From Membranipora membranacea (Eukaryota; Bryozoa; Gymnolaemata; Cheilostomatida; Membraniporidae), in the NCBI GenBank assembly GCA_914767715.1, contig OU612069.1, positions 29,323,387 through 29,387,386 on the forward strand: a stretch of DNA of 64,000 nt, given 5' to 3'. A program made the translations under genes and the position numbers. The notes beneath the pieces are model-generated. The model made no database searches. It saw only the letters and a program-made list of their open reading frames with translations, and was not told where the DNA came from. This document shows positions 1-9,690 of the stretch, one piece after another. How positions within the stretch are numbered: position 1 is the first letter of the stretch; each line of letters begins with the position of its first letter.

Positions 1-143
1 TGGAATTTAAATGATAAATACCAGTGCATCGGAAAGAGGAATGGATGTTGTCACGGGTCATGCTGTTGTTGAAAGCTATGTCATCTCATCCAGTCGTCTA
101 GGACTTAGTTGTAATATGTTTTAAATGGCCCATACACTCACCG

Positions 144-411
144 ATGTGTATAACAGTGTTCTTGCGCACCTCCACTGCCTGAAGGGAAACGTGGGAGCTA
201 AGGTTGTCCAGAATTAACAGTTCATGTAGCCAGATTTTGCAGCAACACCTTTTGAATTTGGTGCACAGCCATTCATGAATGTCTGTTTCATGAATACTCT
301 GGGGAATATATAGAATGTGGGGATAGCATTAACAGCGCAACACAAGGTTGTAGTTTCACCACGTTCCTGCGAAGACGTTGACCCCACTTGCTTCTTCCCG
401 GTTGCTGTAAC
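144..411 (-). pseudogene. pogo/Tigger-like DDE_1 transposase exon (fragment)
   Basis: On the minus strand the translation contains TGKKQVGS, then SSQERGETTTLCCAVNA, and after one frameshift LLILDNLSSHVSLQAVEVRK. This order matches the catalytic core of pogo/Tigger (DDE_1) transposases: the KGKKQVG..ERG..T block, then the LLLLDxHxSH block that holds the second catalytic aspartate. The exon begins after a clear acceptor (CTATCAG before GTTACAGC, 411) and ends at a GTGAGT donor (after 144). The frame changes at about 245, just before LLILDN, so the copy is broken. Upstream exons are not visible between here and the gag fossil at 858. The family call is firm; an intact function is not supported. 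Confidence 0.65.
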
Positions 412-565
412 CTGATAGCTCTATTGTAAAGTATTCAAATGGTAGTACAAAACAAGGGCAAATGACTTAAATATTAAGAAGCGCAGTATGTCCAGTAGTC
501 AAAATAGGCGTATGCACATGGCTGAGTACCGAACGACAGGAAGTGTTCAGAGTAAAGTCTTTCTT

Positions 566-850
566 GAGACAGTAATAAAAAGCATATCGAATACGGCCCT
601 GGAATGGTATGCATATACCTGACTTGGTAATATAAGTCACAGTGTAAGTGCTCAGAATCCAAGGTGCAGGGAATTAGAGGCGCCACTAACTCCATGCACC
701 TTGTAGCCTGGGCACTTAGACCATATAAATCAATGTTCTGACCAAGGGCATTTGAGACAATAACTTAACACAGAGGGCCCTGGATTGATACCACCTTGGG
801 TATGTATCTACATGACTGAGTAATATAAATCAATGGTCTGAGTAAGCGCA
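566..850. repeat. Two diverged direct repeat units, about 180-190 bp apart
   Basis: Short blocks recur in the same order: TTGAGACA-TAA at about 566 and 753, GGCCCTGGA at 595 and 776, and a TAATATAA block at about 630 and 822. The units are imperfect. They lie immediately downstream (in its transcription direction) of the gag fossil and could be part of the same element or an unrelated tandem duplication. Confidence 0.4.
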
Positions 851-857
851 CTTGATA

Positions 858-1602
858 CTAATCACCCTCTGAACTGGAGCAGCTGATATCTCCAAATGAT
901 GCTCCTGATAGCGAGTCACTAAAACTGTCTGTGAATGAGCTATCATAAGACTGTACTATCTGGCTTTTTACATGACATGAGATATCAGGGTCACAAACAT
1001 CCCAGAAAGCCTGTTGCTCAGAAGGTTTGTCACAAGCAAAATAAGCAAGCAAACATTCACGAGGGCAAGACTTGCACATAGCTCTTCATGGTCTGATCTG
1101 ATTTACGTCCATTTGCCATTCTAGGGTATGTTAATATTAAACACTGTGCAACAACTTCGCACTCCCTAGAAGCTCGACCAGATTCCTGAAGGAAAGCACC
1201 AGGAGTGGTGGGAACGCCGTTTGCCACTTGGGTTTGGACTGCGACGATGAATTGGTGAATAGATTGGCTAGCTTCCTGTATCAAGTTATCGAATTTCACA
1301 CATTCATATATCACATTCTTTACTGGTTCAAAATGGACATCAAACATCGCAATGACATGGTCCAGGGTCTCAACGCTTTCATCAAATGCGAACTGCTTGT
1401 AAATTGGTACACAGTCTCTATCCATGAGTAATAGCATATTTGCTATTTTGACTTCTTCAGAAATTTTCGAGAAGTTTTAAGCTATTTGATATGCACCAAA
1501 TTCAGATTTAGACACCTTCCATAGACTTGCCACATTGCTAGCAGTGAGATCTAGTCTGGTCACAAACTTCTCCTTACCAGAACAATCCCCTCCTGAAGCC
1601 AT
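858..1602 (-). pseudogene. gag: Ty3/Gypsy-type gag fossil
   Basis: A frame opening at 1602 (MASGGDCSGKEKF) reads through to about 1057, with one in-frame TAA at 1477-1479. It contains the gag signature region seen in many Ty3/Gypsy elements of invertebrates: ETLDHVIAMFDVHFEPVKN, then VIYECVKFDNLIQEASQSIH and QFIVAVQTQ, equivalent to the 'y..v...ld.yF.p..N.iyeR..F....Q...Es...f...L' pattern of retrotransposon gag. Near 1060-1080 the frame shifts and continues as MCKSCPRECLLAYF, ending in an acidic and serine-rich tail at 858. No protease, reverse transcriptase or integrase follows on the minus strand, and no flanking LTR pair was recognised, so this is a truncated and mutated copy. The family call rests on the conserved gag block only. 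Confidence 0.7.
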
Positions 1603-2665
1603 AATTGTCTTTTAAATATTTAGTGGAAACTATCTTGTACAGCTTGACTGTTCAAATCTTGAATCAGTAAATGAGTGCGGTTCTATTTAGAAACACCGTG
1701 TAGTGAATGCACAATAGGTAGATAGTAGTCACTGTACCTTGTATTGTTATGGCTGCGCGTATCCCGCTGAAGCTTTATCGGAAGTATAGTCAGCACCATG
1801 TATTAGTAATCAACTGGTCTTTCTGTAACTCCCGCTAAAACCCTCTTACATCACTACCGGTCAAGTGATGTGATGTATATCAGCCAATCATAACAGCGTT
1901 ATCCTGACGCATTTCACTGAATCAATGAATCAATTGTGCACATAGGATAGGCCCCACAGGAATAAAAAAACTCTATACGAGTTATGATGATGGCATAACC
2001 TGAAACAGCCAAGCATTATTAAGTTTTCAAGGTTGTCTCGATGCTAACAATATGTTTGTCAGCTATAATATAGGGCTTAAAACATGGAATAATAGCTGTA
2101 TTTTCTCTTCCCGGCAGAAAAATGATCTAAAGGCAAATATTTCCCCCTATTAGACTAGCGAGAGAGTTCCCTCTGAGGTAGAGCCGAGGTACTGCTTGCC
2201 TACTCAGGATATTTCTGTTGTGCAGCGGCTGGTATATAGTCTCCAGCCTCAAAATGTTGCGTGCATATATGTCTTCTATTGTGCGTGCATATTGTTGACT
2301 AGGTTTTGCCTCCCGACAGCTTTTAACCAATTCAGTCCTCTTTGAGCTGATGTGATAAATAATAACAGTATTAAGTGTTTCTCGTCATAGTTGCCTACCT
2401 AGTAGAGAAACTAAGGGATAAATGAACTATGGCATCTCAGTCCAAGAAATTGTACAGTCCTGCATAAATCCACGATGAGATCATTGAAGATTTATGTAAT
2501 TGCAACATGAACTCACCAAGTAAATTTATGTTGGTTAATATATTATAACTATTCAAACAGACTGGCACTGGGGATATCACGCTGGAAATATTGGCGGTTT
2601 TGGTCAACTGTACATTCCCATTTCAATGCCGAAATTAATTCCACATGACAACATTGCCAACATAC
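1603..2665. other. No recognisable gene
   Basis: This is AT-rich sequence with only short ORFs. The part next to the gag start (1620-2000) could hold LTR or leader sequence of the Gypsy element, but no second LTR copy was found to confirm it. Confidence 0.4.
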
Positions 2666-2874
2666 CCTTATTTTTAGTACTTGATTGGAGAGCTGAGTGA
2701 TTTTGGCAGTTCTCTCAAAGTACTTTTGCACTCTGACGGTATCATGACAAAGTACTCCATGAAGTGAACATGAGGGGACAGCTCCAACCCAATCTTGCGA
2801 AGTACTCAGACTAGGTTGTCCTCCGGATCTTACTTGCATCCACAACGTCTTAATCTTTTCTCTAGTTTTGATCT
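2666..2874 (-). CDS. Candidate internal exon, unrecognised
   Basis: An open frame runs between a good acceptor (CGCTGCAG before AGATC, 2874) and a GTATGT donor (after 2666). It encodes EIKTREKIKTLWMQV, then an SGGQPSLSTSQDWVG segment and ..YFERTAKITQLSNQVLKIR. I do not recognise the protein. It lies downstream on the same strand of the exon at 3052-3243, but the two do not join in phase (the upstream exon leaves two bases while this one needs one). Either an exon lies between, one exon has a frameshift, or they belong to different transcripts. Confidence 0.35.
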
Positions 2875-3051
2875 CTGCAGCGGTGCTTCAATGCGCACAA
2901 TTAGATAATTTAGCTGCCACACAGTCTCCATCCACATATTATTTGAAAATCTAGTTGGATAGAAAGTAGATAAAATTTGTATTCCAGTCGGTGAGGGAAC
3001 TGATTATCACACTCAACATTTAGTGTACCGTTACCTTTCTTCAATCGTTAC

Positions 3052-3243
3052 CTTATTTTCTGCACAAGCTGAAGCAGTGGCCTACCTATTTTTCCATACG
3101 GTTCCTGATTGGTAGGGACTTCAGGAACGAAAGAGACCTCCTGCAGTCTCTCCCTCGCCCTTATTTCCTTTGGTAACTTGGCCTGTTTCTGAATTCCATC
3201 ATTAGTGTTCCGTCCTGATATGGTTCGTATTGGAAGACCACTC
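3052..3243 (-). CDS. Candidate internal exon with a GRP motif, part of a transposon-like gene
   Basis: A 192-bp open exon runs between a strong polypyrimidine acceptor (CCCGTTTTTCAG, exon from 3243) and a GTAACG donor. The product reads SGLPIRTISGRNTNDG, a basic segment KQAKLPKEIRARERLQEV, and ends EPYGKIGRPLLQLVQKI. A 'GRPxLxxxxxxI' motif after a basic segment occurs near the start of several uncharacterised transposon-derived invertebrate proteins, but that resemblance is from memory and weak. The neighbours are other pieces of the repeat family at 3.4-6.2 kb on the same strand. No stop or frameshift lies inside the exon. Confidence 0.4.
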
Positions 3244-3401
3244 CTGAAAAACGGGACATTCCTTCAATTACCCATAAAAGTATTGACCATTCATTTAAAG
3301 GTTACATGGCAATCAGCCTCATAACTCCCTAATACTACTGTTGAACTGCATACTTTTTGTCTGTGCTGTGTCTTTCATAGTGGCATAATTTCGTATTACC
3401 A

Positions 3402-3602
3402 TCAATATGTATTGTGTGAAGGTTTCTCCTGGCAGGCAGGGCAGTTGAAACTGTCACCACCTAGCAATTCTTGATAATATGCATTTTCCTGCCGTTGCCT
3501 CTCTAAAATAGTGTAGTTAAAGCTACATGTTTTCATGTTGAAAGCATTCTGTATTAAAAATGAAGCAATAGTCCCACACTTATGTGAATGTTTAGCGACC
3601 AT
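3402..3602 (-). pseudogene. Cys-containing transposon-like fragment, first copy
   Basis: The open frame contains HKCGTIASFLIQNAFNMK, SFNYTILERQRQENAYY and ends GGDSFNCPACQEKPSHNTY with a CxxC pair. The same sequence, more decayed, recurs at about 6036-6170 (HKCGTIASFL, NMKHDSFNF), so this is a dispersed repeat rather than a unique gene. The CPAC ending after an ENxYYxELL segment is faintly reminiscent of KDZ-type transposases, but this is not established. Start codon and splice limits are not clear. Confidence 0.4.
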
Positions 3603-4178
3603 TAGGCTCTCATCTTTTCCTGTCTATGACTCTTAAAGTGCCTCGACCGGTATATAAGGGCCAGTCAATGTAAAGGGATCACCCAGCCATATCAAATTCA
3701 AATGGGGTTAGCAGCATTCAAATTCCTCCTGCTTTTTCGGAATTAAGAGGAGAAGCAGTGAATTATTTTTAGTGGGAATCAGACAAGCTGATGCGGAATT
3801 GTGTGATACACATGCCCAATAAATTTTCATTCCAATAATGGCATTGGAAAGTGGTGAAAATAAGTCTGATGTTATACGAAATTGCCCAGTTCCGATGATT
3901 TCAAATCATTCCGATGATTTCAAATCATCCGCTTCAAAATATACGAGCTCTTATTGGTCAATTTTGACGTTATGATTCATGGTTTTAGAGGTTGCCCAGA
4001 TACCGTTGTCAAGATTGAAATTGACCGTTGTAATTAAACCCTATAATCCGAAGTGTGATGAGCCAACACAACAATAGCTATATCATAGCTTCTATTCAAC
4101 TTTATTTATGGGTGTCTGCGAATCACAATTTCTTATATAACACACTTGAGCACTTGAGAACGCAACGTGGACTGGCTG

Positions 4179-4214
4179 TTAGAGGCGGAGACCAAGGCCA
4201 TTCTCCGCCTCTAA
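4179..4214. repeat. Perfect 13-bp inverted repeat (hairpin)
   Basis: TTAGAGGCGGAGA at 4179-4191 is followed after 10 bases by its exact reverse complement at 4202-4214. The GC-rich stem stands out in AT-rich surroundings. No flanking target duplication was seen, so it cannot be called a MITE. Confidence 0.7.
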
Positions 4215-4370
4215 TTACATTGATCAGCCAATGGTCTTGCCTGTCACTTCACATGATTAATCCCCGTGCACCCCCTTCGATTCCTACCTCTTTAAAGGAT
4301 TAACCCTGATATTAAACTCTGATTTTGCCAGTTTTGTCACTTTTGTTTGCTGATAAGACAAACTGCATTT

Positions 4371-5600
4371 CATGTTCAGAAAGTGTCTGCAAGGAATGCA
4401 AGTTTTGTAGCATTAACATGCTTTTACATGACTGTAGGGTAACTTTCTTACCTATTCTTCAAAAATAGTGCTGTTCATTTCCAAATGTTAATCCGTGTCA
4501 TCCCTGCCCGCTAAGAATACCAGGCGTTTTCCACATCAGCCTCTCTTCCGACCTGGCTCTGTAAAATGAGATTTGAGTTAAATTGTGGAATTGTGTTTAC
4601 AAACCACAGTTAGATAAATACTGAACTGTTTTCGATTCTGATAGAGAAGTTTAGGTTTAGGGCGATTCAATGTACACTAACAGCAAATTTCATTGTGCAA
4701 GTCAATGGAAAATAATGATAGAAATGATAACTGTTGAATTTTGGCTAGCTATTTATTTTGGCTATTTCGAACAAGTGCGACATTGCAGATTGAATTTGAT
4801 TAATTACATACCCAACATTATCCATCCACCTCCTTTCCAATCTTTCGTCTTCCGGTATCTCCCTTCCGGAGAGTTCCACTGTTGCTTGTGGTTAACATTT
4901 ATCAATGATTTGTATGGGTGAAAATAAGACATGATGTGTTATACTATACTGTACCTATATAATATGATATACTATACTGTATCTATATTTAATATTATAT
5001 CATACTCTACTCTACCATGTAAAGATTCAATTCGATCATGACGTGATAAGATGATGTAGTTACTCATCTGAATTCAAAGGCACTCATTATATTTTCGAGT
5101 TTGCTTTGTTCATTTTATTTTATAAAGCTATTATGTATAATAACTGAACCTGCTTTTTATAAATTGGGAGGTCTTAACGTCCGATGATTTGCTCTTATTT
5201 TATATTCACATCACCAGTTGAGTATGTCGTACACAGAAATGTAAATGAGATCGAGTCACCAAACGCCTTGGTGCCATACCTGAAATCTCGAGAGGCTCTG
5301 CCGGACCAGCTCCTTGGTTACATCTCTATCCAAATTCTCTCTGACAAGTTTGTTGAAGTCCTGTAAGCGGACCATCAAATCCTTTTATATGTGCCGTATA
5401 ACCTTCCTTTATAAGCTTGTCAATAGAGTGGAGGGTGACAAGAAAACCTAAAACCATTAGGCCTGTTATCAGTCAGAAACACCAACACTTCCTTTCATAA
5501 CAACAGGTTACACCAACACTATAGAGAGTATTCATGATAGTGGTAAAATATCTCTATCCTGCCTTGGATGATGTTGACTTCTCTGCCACATATTTCGCCT
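4371..5600 (-). repeat. Intron-containing Tc1/mariner-like repeat family, copy 1 (decayed)
   Basis: About 1.2 kb is collinear with 9691-10870 on the same strand, with scattered substitutions and small indels. Three exon-like blocks on the minus strand are shared. The 5280-5360 block (81 bp, TTACAG acceptor, GTATGG donor) reads DFNKLVRENLDRDVTKELV. The 4812-4919 block has ..SGREIPEDERLERRWMDNV and a GTATGT donor, but its acceptor AG is mutated to CA. The 4452-4558 block has a TTTTACAG acceptor and GTAAGA donor and reads GRKRG, then LVF, then MNSTIFEE, with three stops. The last block corresponds to the DDE_3 'HAGGK.GW...LVF....DYH.EMN...F' motif of IS630/Tc1/mariner-type transposases. A third, shorter relative of the middle block lies at about 6345-6530. 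This copy is a fossil. Confidence 0.6.
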
Positions 5601-5945
5601 TGGGGGTGCTCAATTTCAACCGCTCAGCCTTTCCAACCCCGTCCAAATATGAATAAATCACTGCAGCTTCCCCATTTGCTTCGCTCTTACCATAGGGATG
5701 CATAGTAATTCCATGTTATGCCTATGTTGGTTTGGAAGCTGTTGGATTTATTGTAAAGGGGCAGCTTGCTCTTGTACTGCGCTGAGCATTAATCAGAACA
5801 AACGACCAGGTGGTTAACATCAGGATGGATCACATAAATATAATCGGCCAGTACCTGCATGAATCTCTTCACAGCTATAGAATCATGCTTCATATCATCT
5901 GACCGTACAATCACTGCATCCCTTTGGATGTCACTGCCAGTTGGG
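5560..5945 (-). pseudogene. Transposase-like core with SDxCSxQYK and GKSEANGE motifs
   Basis: The minus-strand translation runs DIQRDAVIVRSDDMKHDSI, FMQVLADYIYVIHPDVNHLVV, CSD-stop-CSAQYKSKLPLYN, then ITWNYYAS. After a one-base shift it continues GKSEANGEAAVIYSYLDGVG. The pattern 'SDGCxxQYKxK ... W.yyAs.HGK...nGe.a..k' is shared by a widespread uncharacterised invertebrate protein family that I associate with transposons; this is recalled knowledge, not a search result. One in-frame TAA replaces the residue before CSAQYK, and a frameshift sits at the expected His-Gly-Lys. It lies directly upstream of the copy-1 repeat; in copy 2 (10.85 kb) similarity stops at the end of this block, so it may be a separate element or the 5' half of one longer element. 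Confidence 0.5.
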
Positions 5946-6035
5946 AAAATCATAATTTAACCATTTCTGACTTCCTCATCCACCGGTCCAAAACCAACCT
6001 CAGACGATCATCGTCCGTCAGCCATGGTCTTAATA

Positions 6036-6170
6036 TGCATTTTTCCTGCCGGTGCCGCCCCCAAAAGTGAAATTGAAGCTATCATGTTTCATGTTGAAGG
6101 TGGTCTATGTTAGAAATGAAGCAATAGTCCCACACTTATGTGAAAGTTTAGGCGTCTATTAGGCTCTCAT
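6036..6170 (-). repeat. Second, decayed copy of the 3402-3602 fragment
   Basis: The stretch around GAAGCAATAGTCCCACAC is nearly identical to 3560-3580, with similarity on both sides. The translated minus strand keeps HKCGTIASFL and SFNF but has stops and a shift. Confidence 0.6.
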
Positions 6171-6199
6171 CTTATACTGTCTATAACCAAATATTGAAC

Positions 6200-7298
6200 T
6201 CTGCTTGTATATTGACAGTTATCTAAGGTTGACCGCAATGCCATTTATAATTGTTGATTTGATTGTGATAATGTTGCCTCATTGCATTGTTATAGACAAG
6301 CTGCATTACATGTTCAGAAATGCACCCGCCTCCCATCGGACTAGGTAAAATGAGATTGAATTTTGAAGTTGTCTGTCCACAAAAGTCAAGTCAATGTCAA
6401 ATACTGTTAGAAATGGAAGTTGAGTGAATGTTAGCGAGCTACTTTTTTTTGCTATTTCAAACATGTGCAACAAGGCAGATTTTGAATAAATCAATCACTT
6501 ACCCAACAGCCTCCTTCCCATTTTCTGGTAGTATGTAGTTGTCCGTCCCTTCCTGCAATTGACGATACACCAGTGATGTAGGGCTAGCAGAACCATTAGG
6601 TGATACAGTAGGGGAGTTGAGTTGACATAGTGAACATCTTTCTCATTGACACACTTACATCACTCATCTAAAATGTGTTATGTCTGGCAATACAGTTTTT
6701 GACAAGACCCCACATCTGTTCAGCAGCTCATAATGGTATGGTGATAATTGCAGAACTTCATGACCATTTTCTTCTGCCCTTCTGTCAATAACTTTATATG
6801 TCTACATTTCTGATTTCTGTGCAATTGTATATTATTGTCATACTCTAATAGTAAAGTATTCGCAGGACAAAAGATAGCTAATCGCAATTCTGGCTAACAT
6901 TTACTCACCCAAATTATGTTAAATCAGAATCTCCATTTCAGTAATCTCTAATTTTTCCCGTTGGTTTTTCATTTTTTTGCATCTACATCTATCTCCAAAC
7001 ATATTGTATCATATTATATTTATGTGAACCTTTAGACACCTACGTATCTCATCTCGTATTATAATATTATTTTATATATAAAGGATCCAAAACATGATGT
7101 GAATTGTATACACCTATCAATATAAATTTTGTTGTAAAAAGCAACATATTTTGTGTGAACTATTATTATACATAGTACATAATACATTTACAAGATAAAA
7201 TAACACTGTAAATAAGATATACACAATAATAAGTTGTGACTCAGGGTGGTTCGCATAATTGAATATTACTAGTAGTAATAATAATGGTAAATGAATGA
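6200..7298. other. No gene; one weak repeat copy at 6345-6530
   Basis: At 6345-6530 there is a short relative of the copy-1/copy-2 middle exon region, ending in a consensus donor on the minus strand (GTAAGTGATT after a GGAAGGAGGCTGTTGG context). The rest is AT-rich sequence with no supported gene. Confidence 0.45.
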
Positions 7299-7299
7299 A

Positions 7300-7471
7300 C
7301 TACGCAATGAAACGAAAAAAAGTTTCACATTAGAAATGATTAAAAAACACATAATTATACAAGATATACACATGGGAAGTTGTGACTACGCAATGAAACG
7401 AAAAAAAGTTTCACATTAGAAATGATTAAAAAACACATAATTATACAAGATATACACATGGGAAGTTGTGA
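7300..7471. repeat. Exact 86-bp tandem duplication
   Basis: Bases 7300-7385 are repeated without change at 7386-7471 (unit starts CTACGCAATGAAACG, ends GGGAAGTTGTGA). Complete identity in such AT-rich non-coding DNA indicates a very recent duplication or an assembly artefact. Confidence 0.85.
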
Positions 7472-7558
7472 CTCATTTCTGTTTGAGTAGTTGAATATTG
7501 CAAGTAATTAATGAATGAACTCTCCGATGAGACAACCAAAATTACACATTAGAAATTA

Positions 7559-9343
7559 TTATTTGCGATTTATGTGGGCAATCTGCCTGGGCAATGACCC
7601 TTCTTCATTGAAATATGACATAAATGTTTCACGGACGGACATGTGTTGTAGTCACAGGAGTGGGCTGCTTGATTTATACCTCTAAGCACATCACCCAGGC
7701 CTTCATCTCTCCACGCTCCTCTCACTACTTCTCCATTGACATCTAATCCATCTGCAAATCCTGGAGGACAATATTTCGCACATCTTCGATCTCACATGAC
7801 AAGATCACCGATCGTACATTATCTGGAGACATTATCTTGCCACCATTATGCCAATAATGTGTTCTGCAAAAAGAGAAGTAAAATAATAAATTAAGGAATA
7901 GCTGATACTGATAAGATATTGTCTAGCAGCGTGCCGGAGTTTTTGAAGGTTGTTTCAATCAATGCATAACGTAAGAGCTGCCAGATTTATAGCTTTAATT
8001 AAATCCTGACACAAAGCTTTATACTGATGACATATCTCAACAAATAGCCACGCTGTATTTTACAACTGATTCATAAACTCATATCAATGTGAATCAAGAT
8101 TGATTCTAGGTATGGCAGTAGAAATTTGTAATTGTGGCCTCCTATCAATAATAACAAACGAATCACTGCTTCAAATCATCTTGTGGATAATTTACCTCAA
8201 TAGTACGTCTAGCTCTTGATAGTCGGAAGTTGAAAATCCATTTGTGGAGCCCACTTTCTTCATTGACATTATTCTTGCCTGGGAATGGCCTCATGATGTT
8301 GGCCTTTAGTGGAAATGCCTCGACAGCCACAAAAGCGTATGGTGCAATCTTCTCGCTCTCTGTTAAATAGAAGAAGTCTGTCTTGACAAGCTGGTCAAGA
8401 CTGGCTAGGTACAGTACGGATCAATTACCACCTGATCATAATGACGTAGTCTATAATCAGGAATGAAAATTTTTTTTCTTTCTTTTAACAGGGTAGATTA
8501 CCAAAATGCAATATTAGATATGACAATTTTAATAACGGTCATTCAGAAGCTGTTGTTTTACAACCCTTTTAGCGACTTAGTTGATTTGCAGAAATACAAA
8601 TAGGCTCTGGCCAGAGCAGCTTTTTTTTCTTTTCTATTTACCGGGTTGTTTCTCACAAGGTGGTAGGTTTAAAGCCCCGTCTGAGAGTGCTTAATTCAAA
8701 CTGCAGTGGTCAAAATTTGCCGCCATCACTCCACCTCCCTGGTGTGCCTACATCTACATAAATGAATTTGTATAGCGAATCTGATACAGCCATTAGTACT
8801 ACGCTGAATATCTTTTTGTAATTGAAGAATTCGCTGCCAGAGCTCGGTGGTGCCTGAATGTTCAATATTTCCCATCGATAGCCCCCAAACAATTAGGGAA
8901 TTTCCATTGGTGATCAAATCCTTTGGCAATTTTAACCCACTCTGTCTGAGTGGTGGGGGTATGCAGGTGCTCCTTAGACTCTCCCATCCGAAAGAAGAGT
9001 GAGAGAGTTTTGAAAGAGTCCCCAGTCGCTAAATAGTACAATGTCACACAGAGTCTTTGCTCACTGGGTATAGCTTTTCTGAGGTGGGTACCCACTTTCT
9101 CTATAGCTGGCCTTACATGTTGGAGGATAGTGTCAAAGTTTTCTTAAATTCAGTCCTAAACCTTTCCATAAGAAGGGCCCAGAGACCCTCATCCTGCCTA
9201 GCTTGATTGATTGGGTGAGTCCACCATCTTCTGACTACTTCAACCCTAGCATCTCTCTTCCTTCTTCTATTAAACACAGCTGCAGCCATTGTGAACATAA
9301 GCAGACCTGCAGCATAGTCATTGTCATCCATAATGGTAAACAA
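7559..9343 (-). pseudogene. PIF/Harbinger (HARBI1-like) transposase, broken
   Basis: Pieces of a DDE_Tnp_4 transposase occur in order on the minus strand. At 9343-9113: a basic region with RRKRDARVEVVRRWWTHPIN. At 9095-8862: HLRKAIPSEQRLCVTLYYLA, TGDSFKTLS, then WKFPNCLGAIDGK with the first catalytic Asp. At 8892-8710: IQAPPSSGSEFFNYK, FSVVLMAV, YKFIYVDVG with the second Asp, and SDGG. At about 8402-8196 a separate exon reads PYAFVAVEAFPLKANIMRPFPG and FNFRLSRARRTIE with a GTAAAT donor. At 7863-7559 the last exon (TTTTTGCAG acceptor) reads YCPPGFADGLDVNGEVVRG and, after a shift, TFMSYFNEEGSLPRQIAHIN and a stop. At least three frameshifts break the gene, and about 20 residues normally between LSLFFRMG and the EHLHTP region are missing. 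The motif order leaves little doubt about the family. No TIRs or TSDs were identified. Confidence 0.85.
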
Positions 9344-9526
9344 GAACTGATTGATTGCTAGTTAAAAAGTTGAGAGTGTTGAAAGAGCGTGTTCTGGATT
9401 TGGATTTGGCTTTTTATTTATTTCATTTGTCAGTTTATTTTTGTACATTGCAGGGAAAGAATGATATGATAAAATACTTTGGGAAAACCTACATGCCTTT
9501 GACAAATCTCAGACTACGTACCTATA

Positions 9527-9609
9527 GATACCAATACAAACCGCCCTAAACGAATTCGCCCTTCAGTGTGCTTAGCACTCTGATGGCGAAACGAAATATT
9601 GTTGGTATC
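9527..9609. repeat. Imperfect palindrome
   Basis: GATACCAA at the left end is answered by TTGGTATC at the right end. Towards the centre, TTCGCCC pairs with GGCGAA and CAGTGTGCT pairs with AGCACTCTG around a four-base turn. The left arm has about 10 unpaired extra bases. It may be a hairpin-forming mobile fragment. It lies just downstream of the copy-2 repeat on the minus strand. Confidence 0.55.
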
Positions 9610-9690
9610 AGCTGGTTCGAAGATGTTAAGGTAGAAACAGGCTGGCAGATTTTTCTGAGCGAAATCGGGGACGAATCCGTCACTGTATTT

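Noticed and set aside
1603-2000. LTR of the Gypsy element
   Set aside because: No matching second LTR or clear primer-binding site could be found, so the assignment is not supported.
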